Positions 48,937 to 59,788 of a stretch of 62,799 bases of DNA are shown one piece after another; positions within the stretch are counted from its first letter, which is position 1; each line of letters starts with the position of its first letter. The stretch lies in contig JALKBU010000195.1 in the NCBI GenBank assembly GCA_023091735.1, forward strand, positions 1 to 62,799. The letters run 5' to 3'. A program made the position numbers and the translations under genes. The notes under the pieces were generated by a model. That model saw only the letters and a program-made list of their open reading frames with translations. It had not been told where the DNA came from and did not search any database. This DNA is from Trichomonas tenax (Eukaryota > Parabasalia > Trichomonadida > Trichomonadidae).

Positions 48937-49584
48937 TTTATGTTTTTATGATAATCAACGGTTTGACAACGGTTTATTATATAGTTGTCATCAAACTGAT
49001 TACTGATTTTATGTTTTCTAAAATAATTATCACAAAAAAGTGGCAATAATTGATAGAATATTACGGTTATAAATCAAAATATTTTGTCATATCATTTCAC
49101 TTTTGATTTGTTAATTCTTTATGTGTCAAAATATGTCATAGTGGAAATCTCATCTAAATCATCAATTCACGGCAAGTTTAGATTGATTTTTTTAAGCTTT
49201 GTAGTCCAAATTGTAACAATCCAATTGAACCTTAAATTTCTTCCTGATTCACATTCTTGTAGCAACAAATTGAGATTAAGCAAATTCTTGATTTTTTTAG
49301 GTGCAGCCACTTTTTATGATCGATGTTTTACGTGTAATATTAATTTTTTCATAGCAATATAATGAATAATAGTATTTTCCGAGCATAACAAGTAAGTGCA
49401 TAGTCTACGGTAGATAAATGATCCATTAATGTTGCCAATCGATAGGTTTTTGGCACATAATATTTGATGACGCGCAAATTAGAACAAAACATCATATTTT
49501 ACTGAGTAATAGAACAAAGAAATAAGCAGAGTCAAAATCGCGAAAAATCACATCAAAGAAGCAGAGTGTTTATTATACAGCACC
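48937..49584. other. intergenic region
   Basis: About 650 bp, AT-rich. AAAAAGTGGCAATAATTG near 49034 resembles the Inr-like motif. An open frame at 49084-49362 lacks any domain and is not called. Confidence 0.35.
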
Positions 49585-49810
49585 AATGGATTTTAAGAAT
49601 TGAATTATTTCGAGAGACTTCATTTCAACTGCAACTGATGTTGGAGATTTATATCATAATGATGATAAAGTGTGAATGATTGATGTAATATCATAATGAT
49701 GATAAAATGTGAATGATTCATTATTTTCATGTTAACATCAGCTCCATGATCAACTAATTACTGAACAATTTCGAGAAATTTCATTTCAATTGTAATTTTA
49801 CTCTATTTTA
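49585..49810 (-). pseudogene. two ankyrin-repeat relics separated by minisatellite
   Basis: The minus strand reads ITIEMKFLEIVQ, a stop, LVDHGADVN (49740-49805), then about 90 bp of the 37-bp minisatellite (49640-49735), then VAVEMKSLEIIQFLKSIGA (49588-49645). Two adjacent ankyrin repeats have thus been split by the same minisatellite that flanks the relic at 34665. Confidence 0.6.
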
Positions 49811-50329
49811 ACGGTGGCATCTATGTTTCAATCAATTTTATCCTTTGTAGTATACTTGGCAATGTGGAATGGAAGGCAATTGTTCAGTATCTTTTTTAAC
49901 AAAGATCACCAACATAACCATACAAAATAATAACATATAATACAACATAATCACATCGAATAGACACCATCAGATAAGAACAAGAATGGGAAAGAAATTT
50001 CAAGTTCCATTGCATCCTTGATTTCTTTATTAGAGAAATGGATCTGCTCTTCATCTTGGATTGATTATTGGCAACGCTTCTGATAATCGATTATTGGTGT
50101 GTCTGTTTCCTTCTTGTCTTTGTGTATCATCTAGAATTTCTTGCAAAATATCAATTTATATTTATGACATTAATGGGAAAAGTGAAACTATGATAGAAAA
50201 TAATGAATCTATATTAAAATTCTTGATATTTCAAAATTAATTAGTACTGGAATTTAAAGGCTCTTTCGAATTTATTGCTAAAACAAAATGTATCAAATGT
50301 TTGCCATCAACTGAGTCAATTACAAACAA
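49811..50329. other. intergenic region
   Basis: About 520 bp, AT-rich, no supported gene; possibly the degraded 5' part of the ankyrin pseudogene that follows. Confidence 0.35.
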
Positions 50330-51464
50330 TGCTTCAAATCCTTTCTGCGCCTGATCTTGATGACAACGAAGAATCTTATATCCTTAAAGGCAGCAAGAAG
50401 CAGTCCACTGCGGAAGAGCTATTCTAGGTCTTCATGTCAATGAAAATCCACTTCAAAACAAACAGCAACACAGAAATCAACAAATTCTTGGGAGTTTTTC
50501 AATTCAATGCTTGAATACCTCGAGTGCAATGCGATCAAGTCAATATTCGACTTATGTAAAGATATCTGCAATAAACTCTAAGAATCACTCGAATTGAAAT
50601 CAAATATTCAACAAGAATTGGATCTTCTTAAGAGATTTCTGAATTGAAAGAAAATATTCAAGAAACAGTTGAAACCAAAGACAATACAATCAGATCACTT
50701 GAGTCTGAAATCTCTCGTTTGAACTGCGAGAACTATAACCTTTCATCAGATAACAAAAATCTGAGGAGCGAAATCAAGAAACTCTCTCCTCTAATCAAGA
50801 TAAACGAATTATCTTATGATGAAGCACTGAGCAAATTATGTTTGTTCATTTACTATGCATGCTCTGCGAAATCATATTCGCATTCTAATTTCATCTCAGT
50901 CATGGAACATTTATCAAAAACAATCAAAACTCATCATCCTCTTCCTACTCTCGAAGATGCAGAGATTCTATTTGGTGTAAACGACTTCAAAAGCGCTTAT
51001 TCATTCATTGAAGGCCTTTCAAATCGCAATGATGTCGAAATGATTTCATTGTGCTCCAAACTCGGACTAAGTGAGGTTCGTGATGAATATGAAAATACGT
51101 GTTTAATTTGTGCATGTTTCAAAGGAATTCTTGGTCTTGTGAAATCGCTTATCGAAGGCGGCTGCAATCGAAATTGTGTCAACAAGTTTGAAAATAATGC
51201 TCTTATGGAAGATGCATGTGTGGGCTATACAGATGTTGTTCGTTTTCTGTCTATAAATGCAACTATGAGTCCATAGAGTTCCTTATTAAACGTGGTGCTA
51301 AATTGAATGCACGCAACAACCGAAACAGAACTTCTCTCGATAACGCGAAATCGAAAATCTCAACTGATCCAAATTTCATACCAATTAGAGACATTCTTGG
51401 CAATATTTTAAAAAAAATCTATATGAATTTTAAAAAAATAATTCAACATACGAAAATGATTTAG
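50330..51464 (+). pseudogene. DUF3447/ankyrin-repeat pseudogene
   Basis: It begins MLQILSAPDLDDNEESYILK and reaches a TAG after AEELF (about 50426). After several stops and frame changes the longest open part (50644-51276) encodes a coiled coil (ETKDNTIRSLESEISRLNCE), the helical DUF3447-type region (SYDEALSKLCLFIYYACSAK) and two ankyrin repeats (ENTCLICACFKGILGLVKSL, then CNRNCVNKFENNALMEDACV). A frameshift near 51245 leads to YESIEFLIKRGAKLNARNNR and TSLDNAKSK. Intact relatives are usually longer with more repeats. Confidence 0.65.
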
Positions 51465-51507
51465 CAATGAAATAACTAACAAATAAAATAATAAAAACTA
51501 TAGTTGA

Positions 51508-52443
51508 TTATTTTGCAACTAACGGCTCTAAGACGTAAAATGGAACGAATCCTTCCATGCCATTTGCAGTTCTTATCTTCAAGAACTCAGCATACGAAGT
51601 GTTAATAGCTTCGACTTTTTCACCTTGTTGGATCGAAATCTCGCCAACTTTTGAGCCCGCGAAGTTGGTGATTGCTCTCATTTGAACAATCGGTGATTCG
51701 AACTGTGCAGCGAATACAGGTGCGGAATAAGGACTTCTGAATCCCTGGAAGCCAACTCTGAAAGTTCTAATGATTTTTCCGAACTGGTCGTCATGTTTTG
51801 GCATTGGAGCAATCTCCGATTTCGCTGCTGCGTGTGGAAGTTTGTTAATGAAAAAACAGTTCGTGTTTTTGATGAACCCGAACTCGAACATCACTAATCT
51901 GTCATCTATGTCCTTCATGTCCGCGAAATAGTTGTTAAATGACTTCTCTAATTCATCTAATGCGTTGGAATAACGCAAATAGCCGCAGTGTACATTGTAA
52001 CCTGATGCTGAGCATTCCCTTATCTCATGGCGAACGGGATGTGTTGTGTCGACAACGAAATTTTCATATAAATCGATTAATTCTTCTAAATTTTGTTTCA
52101 AGAAAGTATTGATTTGTGAAATATTAGTTTCGCAGTGTTGTGTGAATTCTAATGCTTTTTGGAGAGTTGTATCATTGATTGAATTTATAACACTTTCTAC
52201 AGCTTCACTTGTGGCTTTAAATGTCGCAGCAGCAGAACTTTCCAGCATCGGATGAGCACTGCTTTTCGATGCTGTCAGTTGTGAAACTGAATCTGCTATT
52301 TTCCTTAAATAAATTTTTGAATCTGAAATCCATTTCACTGATTTCTCGATGCTCTTCTTGGAGTTGTTCGGTAGCTCTGTAATCATCGTTATTGAAAGTG
52401 CGATTGTATCCGCAGCATTTCTTTGTTTGACGCTTGTTTTCAT
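51508..52443 (-). CDS. SH3-domain protein with helical (BAR-like?) N-terminus
   Basis: 311 aa from MKTSVKQRNAADT; an upstream ATG (52479) would add 12 mostly Lys/Leu residues and is possible. The last about 55 residues form an SH3 domain: MRAITNFAGSKVGEISIQQG, then EKVEAI and MEGFVPFYVLEPL (the ALYDY position reads AITNF; the final GxxP-Y surface is FVPFYV). Residues 1-200 are alpha-helical (IEKSVKWISDSKIYLRKIAD...LDELEKSFNNYFADMKD) and could be a BAR/IMD-like dimer, as in endocytic adaptors. That fold is an inference from pattern only. It probably binds Pro-rich partners at membrane or actin sites. Confidence 0.65.
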   Translation of the reverse strand: MKTSVKQRNAADTIALSITMITELPNNSKKSIEKSVKWISDSKIYLRKIADSVSQLTASKSSAHPMLESSAAATFKATSEAVESVINSINDTTLQKALEFTQHCETNISQINTFLKQNLEELIDLYENFVVDTTHPVRHEIRECSASGYNVHCGYLRYSNALDELEKSFNNYFADMKDIDDRLVMFEFGFIKNTNCFFINKLPHAAAKSEIAPMPKHDDQFGKIIRTFRVGFQGFRSPYSAPVFAAQFESPIVQMRAITNFAGSKVGEISIQQGEKVEAINTSYAEFLKIRTANGMEGFVPFYVLEPLVAK

Positions 52444-52540
52444 TTTACGATTTTTTTTTTTCAACAACAATGAAATCATTTCTTTTGACTCTTTTTGAGC
52501 CTATTTCATATTAAAAATAAGTCAAATTTATTTTATATCA
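52444..52540. other. short spacer
   Basis: Promoter side of the SH3 gene; nothing distinctive except the T-run near the start. Confidence 0.3.
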
Positions 52541-52950
52541 AAATTATAATCTTTGTCTAATGATAAATATAAAATATAGAAGTACAACTATTATATGCTT
52601 GATTGATTTGTATATATTGTCGAATAAATATATTTTTAAAAAATTATATTCTTTGTCGAATGATAAATATAACATATAGAATTACAGATGTTATACACTT
52701 GATTGATTTCTATATATTGTTGAATAATTTTTTTTTCAAATTTATATTCTTCATCTAATGATAGATATAATATGTGCAAGCATAGCTGTTATATGTTTCA
52801 GTGATTTCTATTTGATCTCGATTGAAAAATATTTTATAAAAAAAAATATTCTTTGACAATTGAGAAATATGACAAACATAAGTACAGCTGTTGTAGACCT
52901 AAGTTATTTCTATATATTGTCGATTGAAAATATTTTATAAAAATGCATTT
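52541..52950. repeat. four-copy degenerate tandem repeat, unit about 100 bp
   Basis: Related units start at about 52547, 52649, 52747 and 52849, each beginning with ATAATCTTTGTC/ATATTCTTTGTCG-like sequence. They continue with AATGATAAATATAA, a TATAGAA-TACA block, CTTGATTGATTT and TATATATTGTCGA. Spacings are 102, 98 and 102 bp. Divergence rises toward the last unit. Confidence 0.7.
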
Positions 52951-53616
52951 GATTTCCATCATGGAGAAACAAAAATATATAATTAATTCCTGATGATCTC
53001 GAAAGTCAGCAACATTTTCGTAAAATAATATAATAATTTGATATATCTTATAAAAATCAAACCACAATTTATTATGTTGCCTATGTTACATAATTTCGAA
53101 CTCGCAAAAGATTATTTGTCTGATATAATTTTCATCAAAATGAAGATTATGAAAATTGGTATTAATCCATTTATTTCTAATATATGCTCGTCAAATATAA
53201 AATGTTTCTTATTTAAATAATAGATATAATCAAAATATCATTTTTTTGAAAATTGTAAAATGCAGCCTTGAATATCTCTATCTTTAAATATAGTATAAAC
53301 TTCGAAATTAAAATGTTGCAGTCATATTGATTTTTCTCAAAACTGAATTTTTCATCTGTCGAAATTAGAAAAACCCATGAAAAAATGCATAACTACATCT
53401 TATAACTCATAGAACATAATAAGAAAGTTCTATACAACATACACATCTAGATAGAGATTCAAAATAAAGACAATCAATTTTATAAATATCCTAAATATTT
53501 CATATAATTAAAAATCAATCACATAGGTAAATAGATCTTTTTAATTAATATCTATGGTATTAGTTTAAAAAGCTATGTAACAAGAGGAAAATGAGAAAAA
53601 GTAGAAAAAAAGAAAT
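52951..53616. other. intergenic region
   Basis: About 670 bp upstream of the strumpellin gene, strongly AT-rich and without a supported gene. Confidence 0.4.
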
Positions 53617-53671
53617 AAAAACGTGACATTCGGGTCATCTTTCTGACAAACCGCTCGATTTCTAAACAATA
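53617..53671 (+). promoter_or_regulatory. AAAAACGTGACATT motif before strumpellin
   Basis: AAAAACGTGACATT (53617-53630) lies 42 bp before the ATG. AAAACGTGACACC (60797) is placed similarly before the kinase gene. Confidence 0.4.
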
Positions 53672-56600
53672 ATGGAGCTCGTTTCGCGCAACAATCCGTG
53701 CGGTTGGTCGCTTGTCACGCTCGTTTCCAGGGGCAGCTCTATCATTGCCGAGATACAGCGCCTCTCTCAGTACATTCCTGAGGACTTTACGTTCCCAAAA
53801 ACGCAATTAAATCACCCCTACGCTAGAATTCTTTATGACTATTCGTATTTTGGTCACGAAACGGAAATAGAAAACGAAATAGAAAGCAATCGCGAATTAA
53901 ACGAACTAAATGACGAATGCAGAGAAACACACATCGAAATTGTCACTCGTTTCTGCAGATTGTTCGAATCCATCGTGAGGTACGCGCTCGACTTCCTCCA
54001 CTACCTCGAGCAGCTCGATCAGCACGTTTTCCTGCAGATAACAGTCGAGTCATTGCTAAATGAGACACAAGGAAAGCAGCTCCTCGGTGAAGCTCTCTAC
54101 TACTACGGTGTCATGTTGCTGCAGCTTGATTACCATATACCGGGACTCGTCCGCGAAAGGCTTTTAGTCGCATTCAACAGATGGAGAGGTTCTTCGATGC
54201 TTCTCAACTACTCCAAGGTCTGCGAAGTGTGCAGATCCAGCGGTTATGTCGCGGGACAGCCTTATCCAATGGGTTATCCGCTTGAATTCGTAAATAGATT
54301 GGAAATTCCAGTCGAGTTCGTCAACATATTGATCGGAAGGTACCGCAATGACGACGTTTACTTAATGATGCAGAACTACCCGGAGGCAGAGCATAGATCA
54401 GTCGCTTTGTCGCAGCAGGCGTCGATGTTGTTCATTTTCTTATTCTTCTCACCGAAAACACTGAACGATGAAAACTTCATCATGCGCGAAATCGTCGACA
54501 AATTCTTCTTCGACAATTGGATTATTCCTTACTTTATGGGCGACGTTGTCGACCTTTCAGTCATCTGGAAGGACTTCAAGGCCGCAAACATTGCAATTCA
54601 AAACACCATCAAGCAAAACAGCCAAAGATACGCTCAGAGATACACAGAATTGTCTCAGCCGATCCACAACAAGATTAAGCAGGTTCTTTCTGATGGATTC
54701 ACGAAGATCGAACAGCTTCTTGACGGAATTAACGATTTCGTTAAATTATTGAGAGATGCAAACGTTTGCATCAAATTCTTGCTTCTCCACACACAAGAAC
54801 CAGGAAAGAAAGTCGCATATCCATTTGCGAGAGACACACTCCTCGCTTTCCTTCTCGATCTCGGTGAGTTCGAATTCGAGTTAAAGAATGCCATCGAAAA
54901 CGCTCTCAACACAAAACCAGAGCTCTGGAACGAGACAAAGAACAACGCTGTCCAGATTCTCAAGCAGCTCGCTCTTTCTTTCTCAGGAACATTGGCCTTG
55001 GATTCTCTTCAGAAGGACGAAAAACTTCAACAGTGGTTCAACAGCATGTCCGGAGAAGTCAACCTTTTGGAGATCGACAACAGCGTCGGCAACGTTCAGA
55101 AGATTTATCAGCTCACTTCTGCTTTGGAATCGATCCTTCCATTCCACCAGATCAGTAACTCCATCTTCATCAAGGAGTCCGTCGCAAAGGTCATCGGACA
55201 CCTCAAGACATTGGCGAGATTGTTGCACATCGATGAGAAGTACGTTCCATTGATCGGCACACTCTCAGACTTCTCGTATGGCTTCGGACTTGTTAGATCG
55301 TTCATTCCGCTCATGCAGAAGCGCATCAAGGCTGATCCTTTCTCCGTTCTCAAGCTTCGTGCGACATTCCTCAAGATGACATCAATCCTCGATCTCCAGT
55401 TGGTCCGTATCGTCCAATCCGAGTCAAAGGATGTCGAGAGTGTCTCTGAGCACTATTCAAACATCATCGTCCAGTTCGTCAGAGATGTTTTGGAAATTGT
55501 TCCAATCTCCATCTTCGGCGTTCTCGATCAGATCATCCAGCTTAGAACGAACGTTCTCAAGGAGCTTCCAAACAGAATCGAGCGTGCTCAGTTGAAGCAG
55601 TACGCGCAGTTAGAGGAGAGATCTAAGCTCGCTCACCTCACGAAGGAGATCTCCATCCTCACAAGCGGTGTCTTGGCGATGAAGACAACATTGATGGGTG
55701 TCATCACAGTCGACCCGAAGCAGATGCTCGAGGAAGGTATCAGAAAGCAGCTCGTCAAGAAGATCATCAACGTCCTCTATCAGCAGTTGATTCCGAAGAA
55801 GCAGGAGCAGATCACAGCAGAGAGATTCAACCAGATCATCGACTCCGTTGGCAAAGCAATCGATGGAATCAGGCACTCATTCGAGTACATGGGTGACTAC
55901 GTCAACATCGATGGTCTCAGAATCTGGCACCACGAATACTCCAGAATCATGTGCTTCCTCGTCGAACAGGAGTCCAACAAGTTCGTCAAGAAGAAGATCC
56001 TCGGATGGCAGTCCGAGTATCAGTCGAAGGTCGCCCCAATCAACATCCCGAAGATGGAAGGCAGATTCGCCACATGCATCGGCTCTCTCACATTCTCTCT
56101 CATTGATCTCACTCGCCAGACTAACTCCGTCTACTGCGGCATCACTGGCGGATGGCTGAACCCACAGACAGGCGAAGAAATTCTTGGAACAAAAACAATC
56201 GACAGACTCTGCAACGCCATCGGTATCGAAGGCACATCATCCATCGATTTGCTGCTTTCCTTCACACTCGCGAGACAGCTCAGGCAGTTCTTCGAGAGAT
56301 TCGAGCGCGGCAACTTCGGCAACTACAACGGATTGCTCAACAAGCTTCTCGATATGTGGCCATCGCCGCCAGAGTCCATCGAAATCTTCAATGACTTGTT
56401 GATGAAGGTTAAGCCATTGTCGCACGAATGGACAATCCTTGTCTGCTCAATCGGACAGCTCCAGCTCCTCAAGATGACAATCGACGCTCACATGGAACTC
56501 AAGTGCAAGCTCGAGGCTGAGTCATTGAACTTCATGCTCGATAACACAAACACAACAGTCTTGCAGGCGATCAAGCAGTTCTACAGAGACCCAACGCACA

Positions 56601-57088
56601 ACCCATACCCATCCTCTAACCTCATCGCAGCTCTCAGCACTTACTTGGAGAACTGCGGTATGTGCAGACCACTCGAGAAGATTTACACGATGTCGAAGCC
56701 TCTTCCAGAGATTTCTCTTGTTATCTTAGCTCTGACATTGCTTAACTTGAACAACGTCAAGCTCATGGAGCTCGACAGACTGCACATGCTCTACAGGCCT
56801 CAGATCTACGCCCACTTCGAGTTCATTGTCGGCATAATCACAATCCTCAGGCAGCTCAATGTTAACCACCAGTACGCGTACTTGACATTCATCGGCCAGT
56901 ACGCAAACATCCTCCTTGCACAGGCGAAGACGATCGGAAAGCTCGAGTATACAAGCGGAGTCGAGATTCCAAGGTCTCTCAAGTACCTTATGATTTTCAT
57001 CAAGGACTACGAGAACTTAACGAGCACACCAAGAAGAATGGTTGACACATTCATTCCACCAACAATCTTCGACTTCCTCTCTATCTGA
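53672..57088 (+). CDS. WASHC5: strumpellin (WASH complex subunit 5)
   Basis: 1138 aa, close to the usual length of about 1160. The N-terminus follows the family order: NNPCGWSLVTLVSRGSSIIA, EIQRLSQYIPEDF, YDYSYFGHETEIENEI, CRETHIEIVTRFCRLFESI and ETQGKQLLGEALYYYGVMLL. Later come PYPMGYPLEFVNRLEIP and MREIVDKFFFDNWIIPYFMG. Strumpellin is the large scaffold of the endosomal WASH complex that activates Arp2/3 during receptor recycling. The rest of the protein is open to the end (DTFIPPTIFDFLSI). From about 54500 the codons are strikingly C/G-ending, unlike most neighbours. The start and the Inr-like motif agree. Confidence 0.93.
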   Translation: MELVSRNNPCGWSLVTLVSRGSSIIAEIQRLSQYIPEDFTFPKTQLNHPYARILYDYSYFGHETEIENEIESNRELNELNDECRETHIEIVTRFCRLFESIVRYALDFLHYLEQLDQHVFLQITVESLLNETQGKQLLGEALYYYGVMLLQLDYHIPGLVRERLLVAFNRWRGSSMLLNYSKVCEVCRSSGYVAGQPYPMGYPLEFVNRLEIPVEFVNILIGRYRNDDVYLMMQNYPEAEHRSVALSQQASMLFIFLFFSPKTLNDENFIMREIVDKFFFDNWIIPYFMGDVVDLSVIWKDFKAANIAIQNTIKQNSQRYAQRYTELSQPIHNKIKQVLSDGFTKIEQLLDGINDFVKLLRDANVCIKFLLLHTQEPGKKVAYPFARDTLLAFLLDLGEFEFELKNAIENALNTKPELWNETKNNAVQILKQLALSFSGTLALDSLQKDEKLQQWFNSMSGEVNLLEIDNSVGNVQKIYQLTSALESILPFHQISNSIFIKESVAKVIGHLKTLARLLHIDEKYVPLIGTLSDFSYGFGLVRSFIPLMQKRIKADPFSVLKLRATFLKMTSILDLQLVRIVQSESKDVESVSEHYSNIIVQFVRDVLEIVPISIFGVLDQIIQLRTNVLKELPNRIERAQLKQYAQLEERSKLAHLTKEISILTSGVLAMKTTLMGVITVDPKQMLEEGIRKQLVKKIINVLYQQLIPKKQEQITAERFNQIIDSVGKAIDGIRHSFEYMGDYVNIDGLRIWHHEYSRIMCFLVEQESNKFVKKKILGWQSEYQSKVAPINIPKMEGRFATCIGSLTFSLIDLTRQTNSVYCGITGGWLNPQTGEEILGTKTIDRLCNAIGIEGTSSIDLLLSFTLARQLRQFFERFERGNFGNYNGLLNKLLDMWPSPPESIEIFNDLLMKVKPLSHEWTILVCSIGQLQLLKMTIDAHMELKCKLEAESLNFMLDNTNTTVLQAIKQFYRDPTHNPYPSSNLIAALSTYLENCGMCRPLEKIYTMSKPLPEISLVILALTLLNLNNVKLMELDRLHMLYRPQIYAHFEFIVGIITILRQLNVNHQYAYLTFIGQYANILLAQAKTIGKLEYTSGVEIPRSLKYLMIFIKDYENLTSTPRRMVDTFIPPTIFDFLSI

Positions 57089-57763
57089 TTTTATTTTATT
57101 CTATATTTGAACTTAAAAAATAATACCTTTCAGTTATATTTATCTTTTGTCCAGAAAAAAGTGTCAAAAATGTGATTCGTCTCTAAGCGCTGTTTTTATA
57201 GTTTCCGGGGCTCTCCAAAGAATCATGACATCCATAATCGTGTAAAACGGGGTTAAGGTCATTCTACGCTTCAATATAACGATATAACAAATTTTATATT
57301 TTTTTCGAAAAGCGCAAACTCGTTTTTATCACTCTATTTTAACCTCAATAGGAAATTTACTGCTATATTTTTATTATAATTCGATTTTACTGTTAATATT
57401 TTTATCAAAAAAAATTTTATATTTTATTTAAACATAATAAATATTAAAAATATTTTTAGATACTTAAAAAATATAACCATATTGTTGTTATGTAGATATT
57501 TTAATGTTTTGAAAAATATCCAAATATCATAAAAATGAATATAGACACAAGAATTATTCATATAGGTATGTTTATTTTTTAATTACTTGTTGCTGTTTTT
57601 AGATATATATAAAAAAATTTATAAAAACAGAAAAATAAGCGAAAGTTAAGATAAACAATGATTAGAGAGCAAACAGATGGTAATTTTTAAATACAGTTTT
57701 CTAATAAAAGCTTTATGAATCAAAAAATAAAAATATAAATAATGCAAAAATCTATATCTAAAC
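57089..57763. other. intergenic region
   Basis: Convergent spacer of 675 bp. A GC-richer block at about 57178-57265 (CGTCTCTAAGCGCTG, CCGGGGCTCTCC, AAAACGGGGTTAAGG) stands out from the AT background. It could contain a small RNA, but I recognise no family signature. Confidence 0.35.
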
Positions 57764-58285
57764 TTACAGTCCTTCGAGATCCTCCTTCTCAATCTGTGCA
57801 TCGATTGATTTAGGAATTTCTGAATCTGGTCCGAGCAATAAATCGACAGTTTCGACTTCCTGCTTTCCAGATCCGTCAGCAAATCTAGAAGCAGCCTCAT
57901 AATATGCTGTCTGTCCTTGTTTGTTTTTAATCTTTGGATCAGCGCCAGCAGCGAGTAAGATTTTGATGATTTTGTTGTTTCCGTTGATGGCCGCGAAGTG
58001 GAGCGGTGTGTTATCGCTGAAAGTTTGAACATTCAAATTCAATCCCGGTTTCTTGATGATTTCTGTAAGTAAATCAACCATTCCGTTGGCTGCAATTGCA
58101 TGGAGTGGCGAAGAACCGAACTCATCAGGTTTGCAAGGGTCTATTTCGTTCTGAAATTGATTCCACAGCTCAATCGCGGCCTCTTCATCCTGAAAACGGC
58201 ATCTTGTGGCGAAGCGCTCCTGTGGTGGATCTTTTTCGTCGCCATAACCTTCTTCTTCCTCAAAGATTTCTTCTTGTTGAGACAT
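57764..58285 (-). CDS. small ankyrin-repeat protein
   Basis: 173 aa. An acidic N-terminus (MSQQEEIFEEEEGYGDEKDP) and a helix precede three ankyrin repeats: GSSPLHAIAANGMVDLLTEI, DNTPLHFAAINGNNKIIKIL with LAAGADPKIKN, and GQTAYYEAASRFADG with VDLLL. The acidic head plus a few repeats recalls the Yar1/ANKRD small proteins, but no specific orthology is claimed. Unlike the DUF3447 relics elsewhere in the window it is intact. It converges on strumpellin. Confidence 0.75.
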   Translation of the reverse strand: MSQQEEIFEEEEGYGDEKDPPQERFATRCRFQDEEAAIELWNQFQNEIDPCKPDEFGSSPLHAIAANGMVDLLTEIIKKPGLNLNVQTFSDNTPLHFAAINGNNKIIKILLAAGADPKIKNKQGQTAYYEAASRFADGSGKQEVETVDLLLGPDSEIPKSIDAQIEKEDLEGL

Positions 58286-59002
58286 TGTAAAAAAAATGTT
58301 GTCCTAATTCAACGATTATTTTCCCCTCAAATCAGAAAGTCCAAAAATGTTTGAAATTTTATTGCAAATTTGGACTTAATATATTATCTACTCCTTATTT
58401 TAAACAAAATTTTCCATTTTTGATCATTTTTTCATGTAAATCATCTTTTATTTGATAACTATCTTTATCTTATTATAAAAATTCTATTTCTCGCTTCAAA
58501 TTCAAAGAATTTTAGTTTTTCAATTTGACACGAAATTGTTTTAACAAATATTTTTATATCAAAAATATTATTTTGCTCATGATTTTCTAAGAATTTTAAA
58601 AATGCATTTAATGGAAATAGTGGAATAATATCTATAGATATCAAATCTTCGATGTGGTTAAAAATATCAATTGATTTTTCAAAAATTTTTGATTAAATTT
58701 TCAAAATAATTTTTGTCCATGTATATAACATATTATTCAATCGATTTACAACATGAAATTGACTATCCACGAACAATTATTTTGTCAACAGCGAAATGAC
58801 CCAGAGTTTGTCTATAGCTTAATCAAGAAAATTTAAATCTAAATCCAAAGAATCATTGATTAAATCGCAGTAGATTTTAAAATCTTTGATGATTTGTTTC
58901 TGTCACTTCACAAATGCCCAAAATTAAAAACCTCAAAGAAATGTATATCCAAAATTCATATTTCAACAAAAATTTTCGAATTGGCAATTTTTAAAATTAA
59001 AA
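58286..59002. other. intergenic region
   Basis: About 700 bp between divergent genes. TGTCACTTCACAAATG at 58901-58916 is Inr-like but lies 90 bp before the RhoGAP ATG. The frame following that ATG is short and unrelated, so I keep the downstream start. Confidence 0.4.
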
Positions 59003-59788
59003 ATGGATGCTCAATGGACATATCCAGCGAAAAACGCCCATTTTTTGACGAAGACGTGGAACAGCTTCAACGGTTCTGTGCCTTTCATTATCTCCGATCT
59101 CGTTAAAGCGATCATCGAGAAAAATGGATTTCAAACTGAAGGAATTTTCCGTGTTAAAGACGAAAACAAGAAAATAGACGAACGATACTACTCTTTGGAT
59201 GACGGAAAGTACAGAAAATTCCAGGAAGACGACAATCCTGTTCTTTTAGCGTGCGTATTAAAGAAAGTCATACAAACAATGTCAACAATCGATCCAATCT
59301 TTTCCATTCAGACAGTAAACGATATGGTGAAGTTCCTCGACGACAAATCTAAAACAGAAGAAGAAATTATCGCGATGTTAAAGAAAATTGTGCGTGAATT
59401 AGAACCACAGCGTCGCAACACAACAGCCTATTTAATGAACTTCTTCCTGGAATTGACAAAACACGAAGAAACAAGAATGGACGTGAAAAATATGGCAATT
59501 TGTTTAGGAGTTTGTTTCGTACCGAGATCGCCGCCAGAAATGATCATGAAACTCACGAACTTCCTGGCGCCGTTCATTCAGTACGCAGACATGATTTTTG
59601 AGAAAGAGTGGTATTCAGATGAAAAAATTTTAAGTAATGAAGAGGTTGAGCTTCAATATCGGCCTATAATTGAGTACTATGAGCTCCAGATTGAGTCAGA
59701 GCGTCGCACTTATCGCATTCAGTCGAAAATTCCGATCGATTATGAATATAACGACAAAATCTTGGGATTACAGTATCCCAAGACATAA
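59003..59788 (+). CDS. RhoGAP-domain protein
   Basis: 261 aa. The domain spans about residues 25-200: VPFIISDLVKAIIEKNGFQT, EGIFRVKDENKK (arginine finger, about residue 49), NPVLLACVLKKVIQTM, TTAYLMNFFLELTKH and VKNMAICLGVCFVPRSPPEM. These correspond to the GIFRxSG, LPxxLxxxL, LxxxLxxLxxV and NLAxxxxPxL motifs. RhoGAPs switch off Rho/Rac GTPases and so control actin. No membrane-binding domain accompanies it; the last 60 residues are charged and unassigned. The whole protein is little more than the domain. Confidence 0.8.
   Translation: MDAQWTYPAKNAHFLTKTWNSFNGSVPFIISDLVKAIIEKNGFQTEGIFRVKDENKKIDERYYSLDDGKYRKFQEDDNPVLLACVLKKVIQTMSTIDPIFSIQTVNDMVKFLDDKSKTEEEIIAMLKKIVRELEPQRRNTTAYLMNFFLELTKHEETRMDVKNMAICLGVCFVPRSPPEMIMKLTNFLAPFIQYADMIFEKEWYSDEKILSNEEVELQYRPIIEYYELQIESERRTYRIQSKIPIDYEYNDKILGLQYPKT

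Noticed and set aside
52541..52950. CRISPR-like interpretation of the four tandem units
   Set aside because: Units are about 100 bp, degenerate and without unique spacers; the genome is eukaryotic.
54468..56425. Several 60-120 codon frames overlapping strumpellin
   Set aside because: Ser/Arg-rich shadow frames caused by the C-ending codon bias of the real gene.
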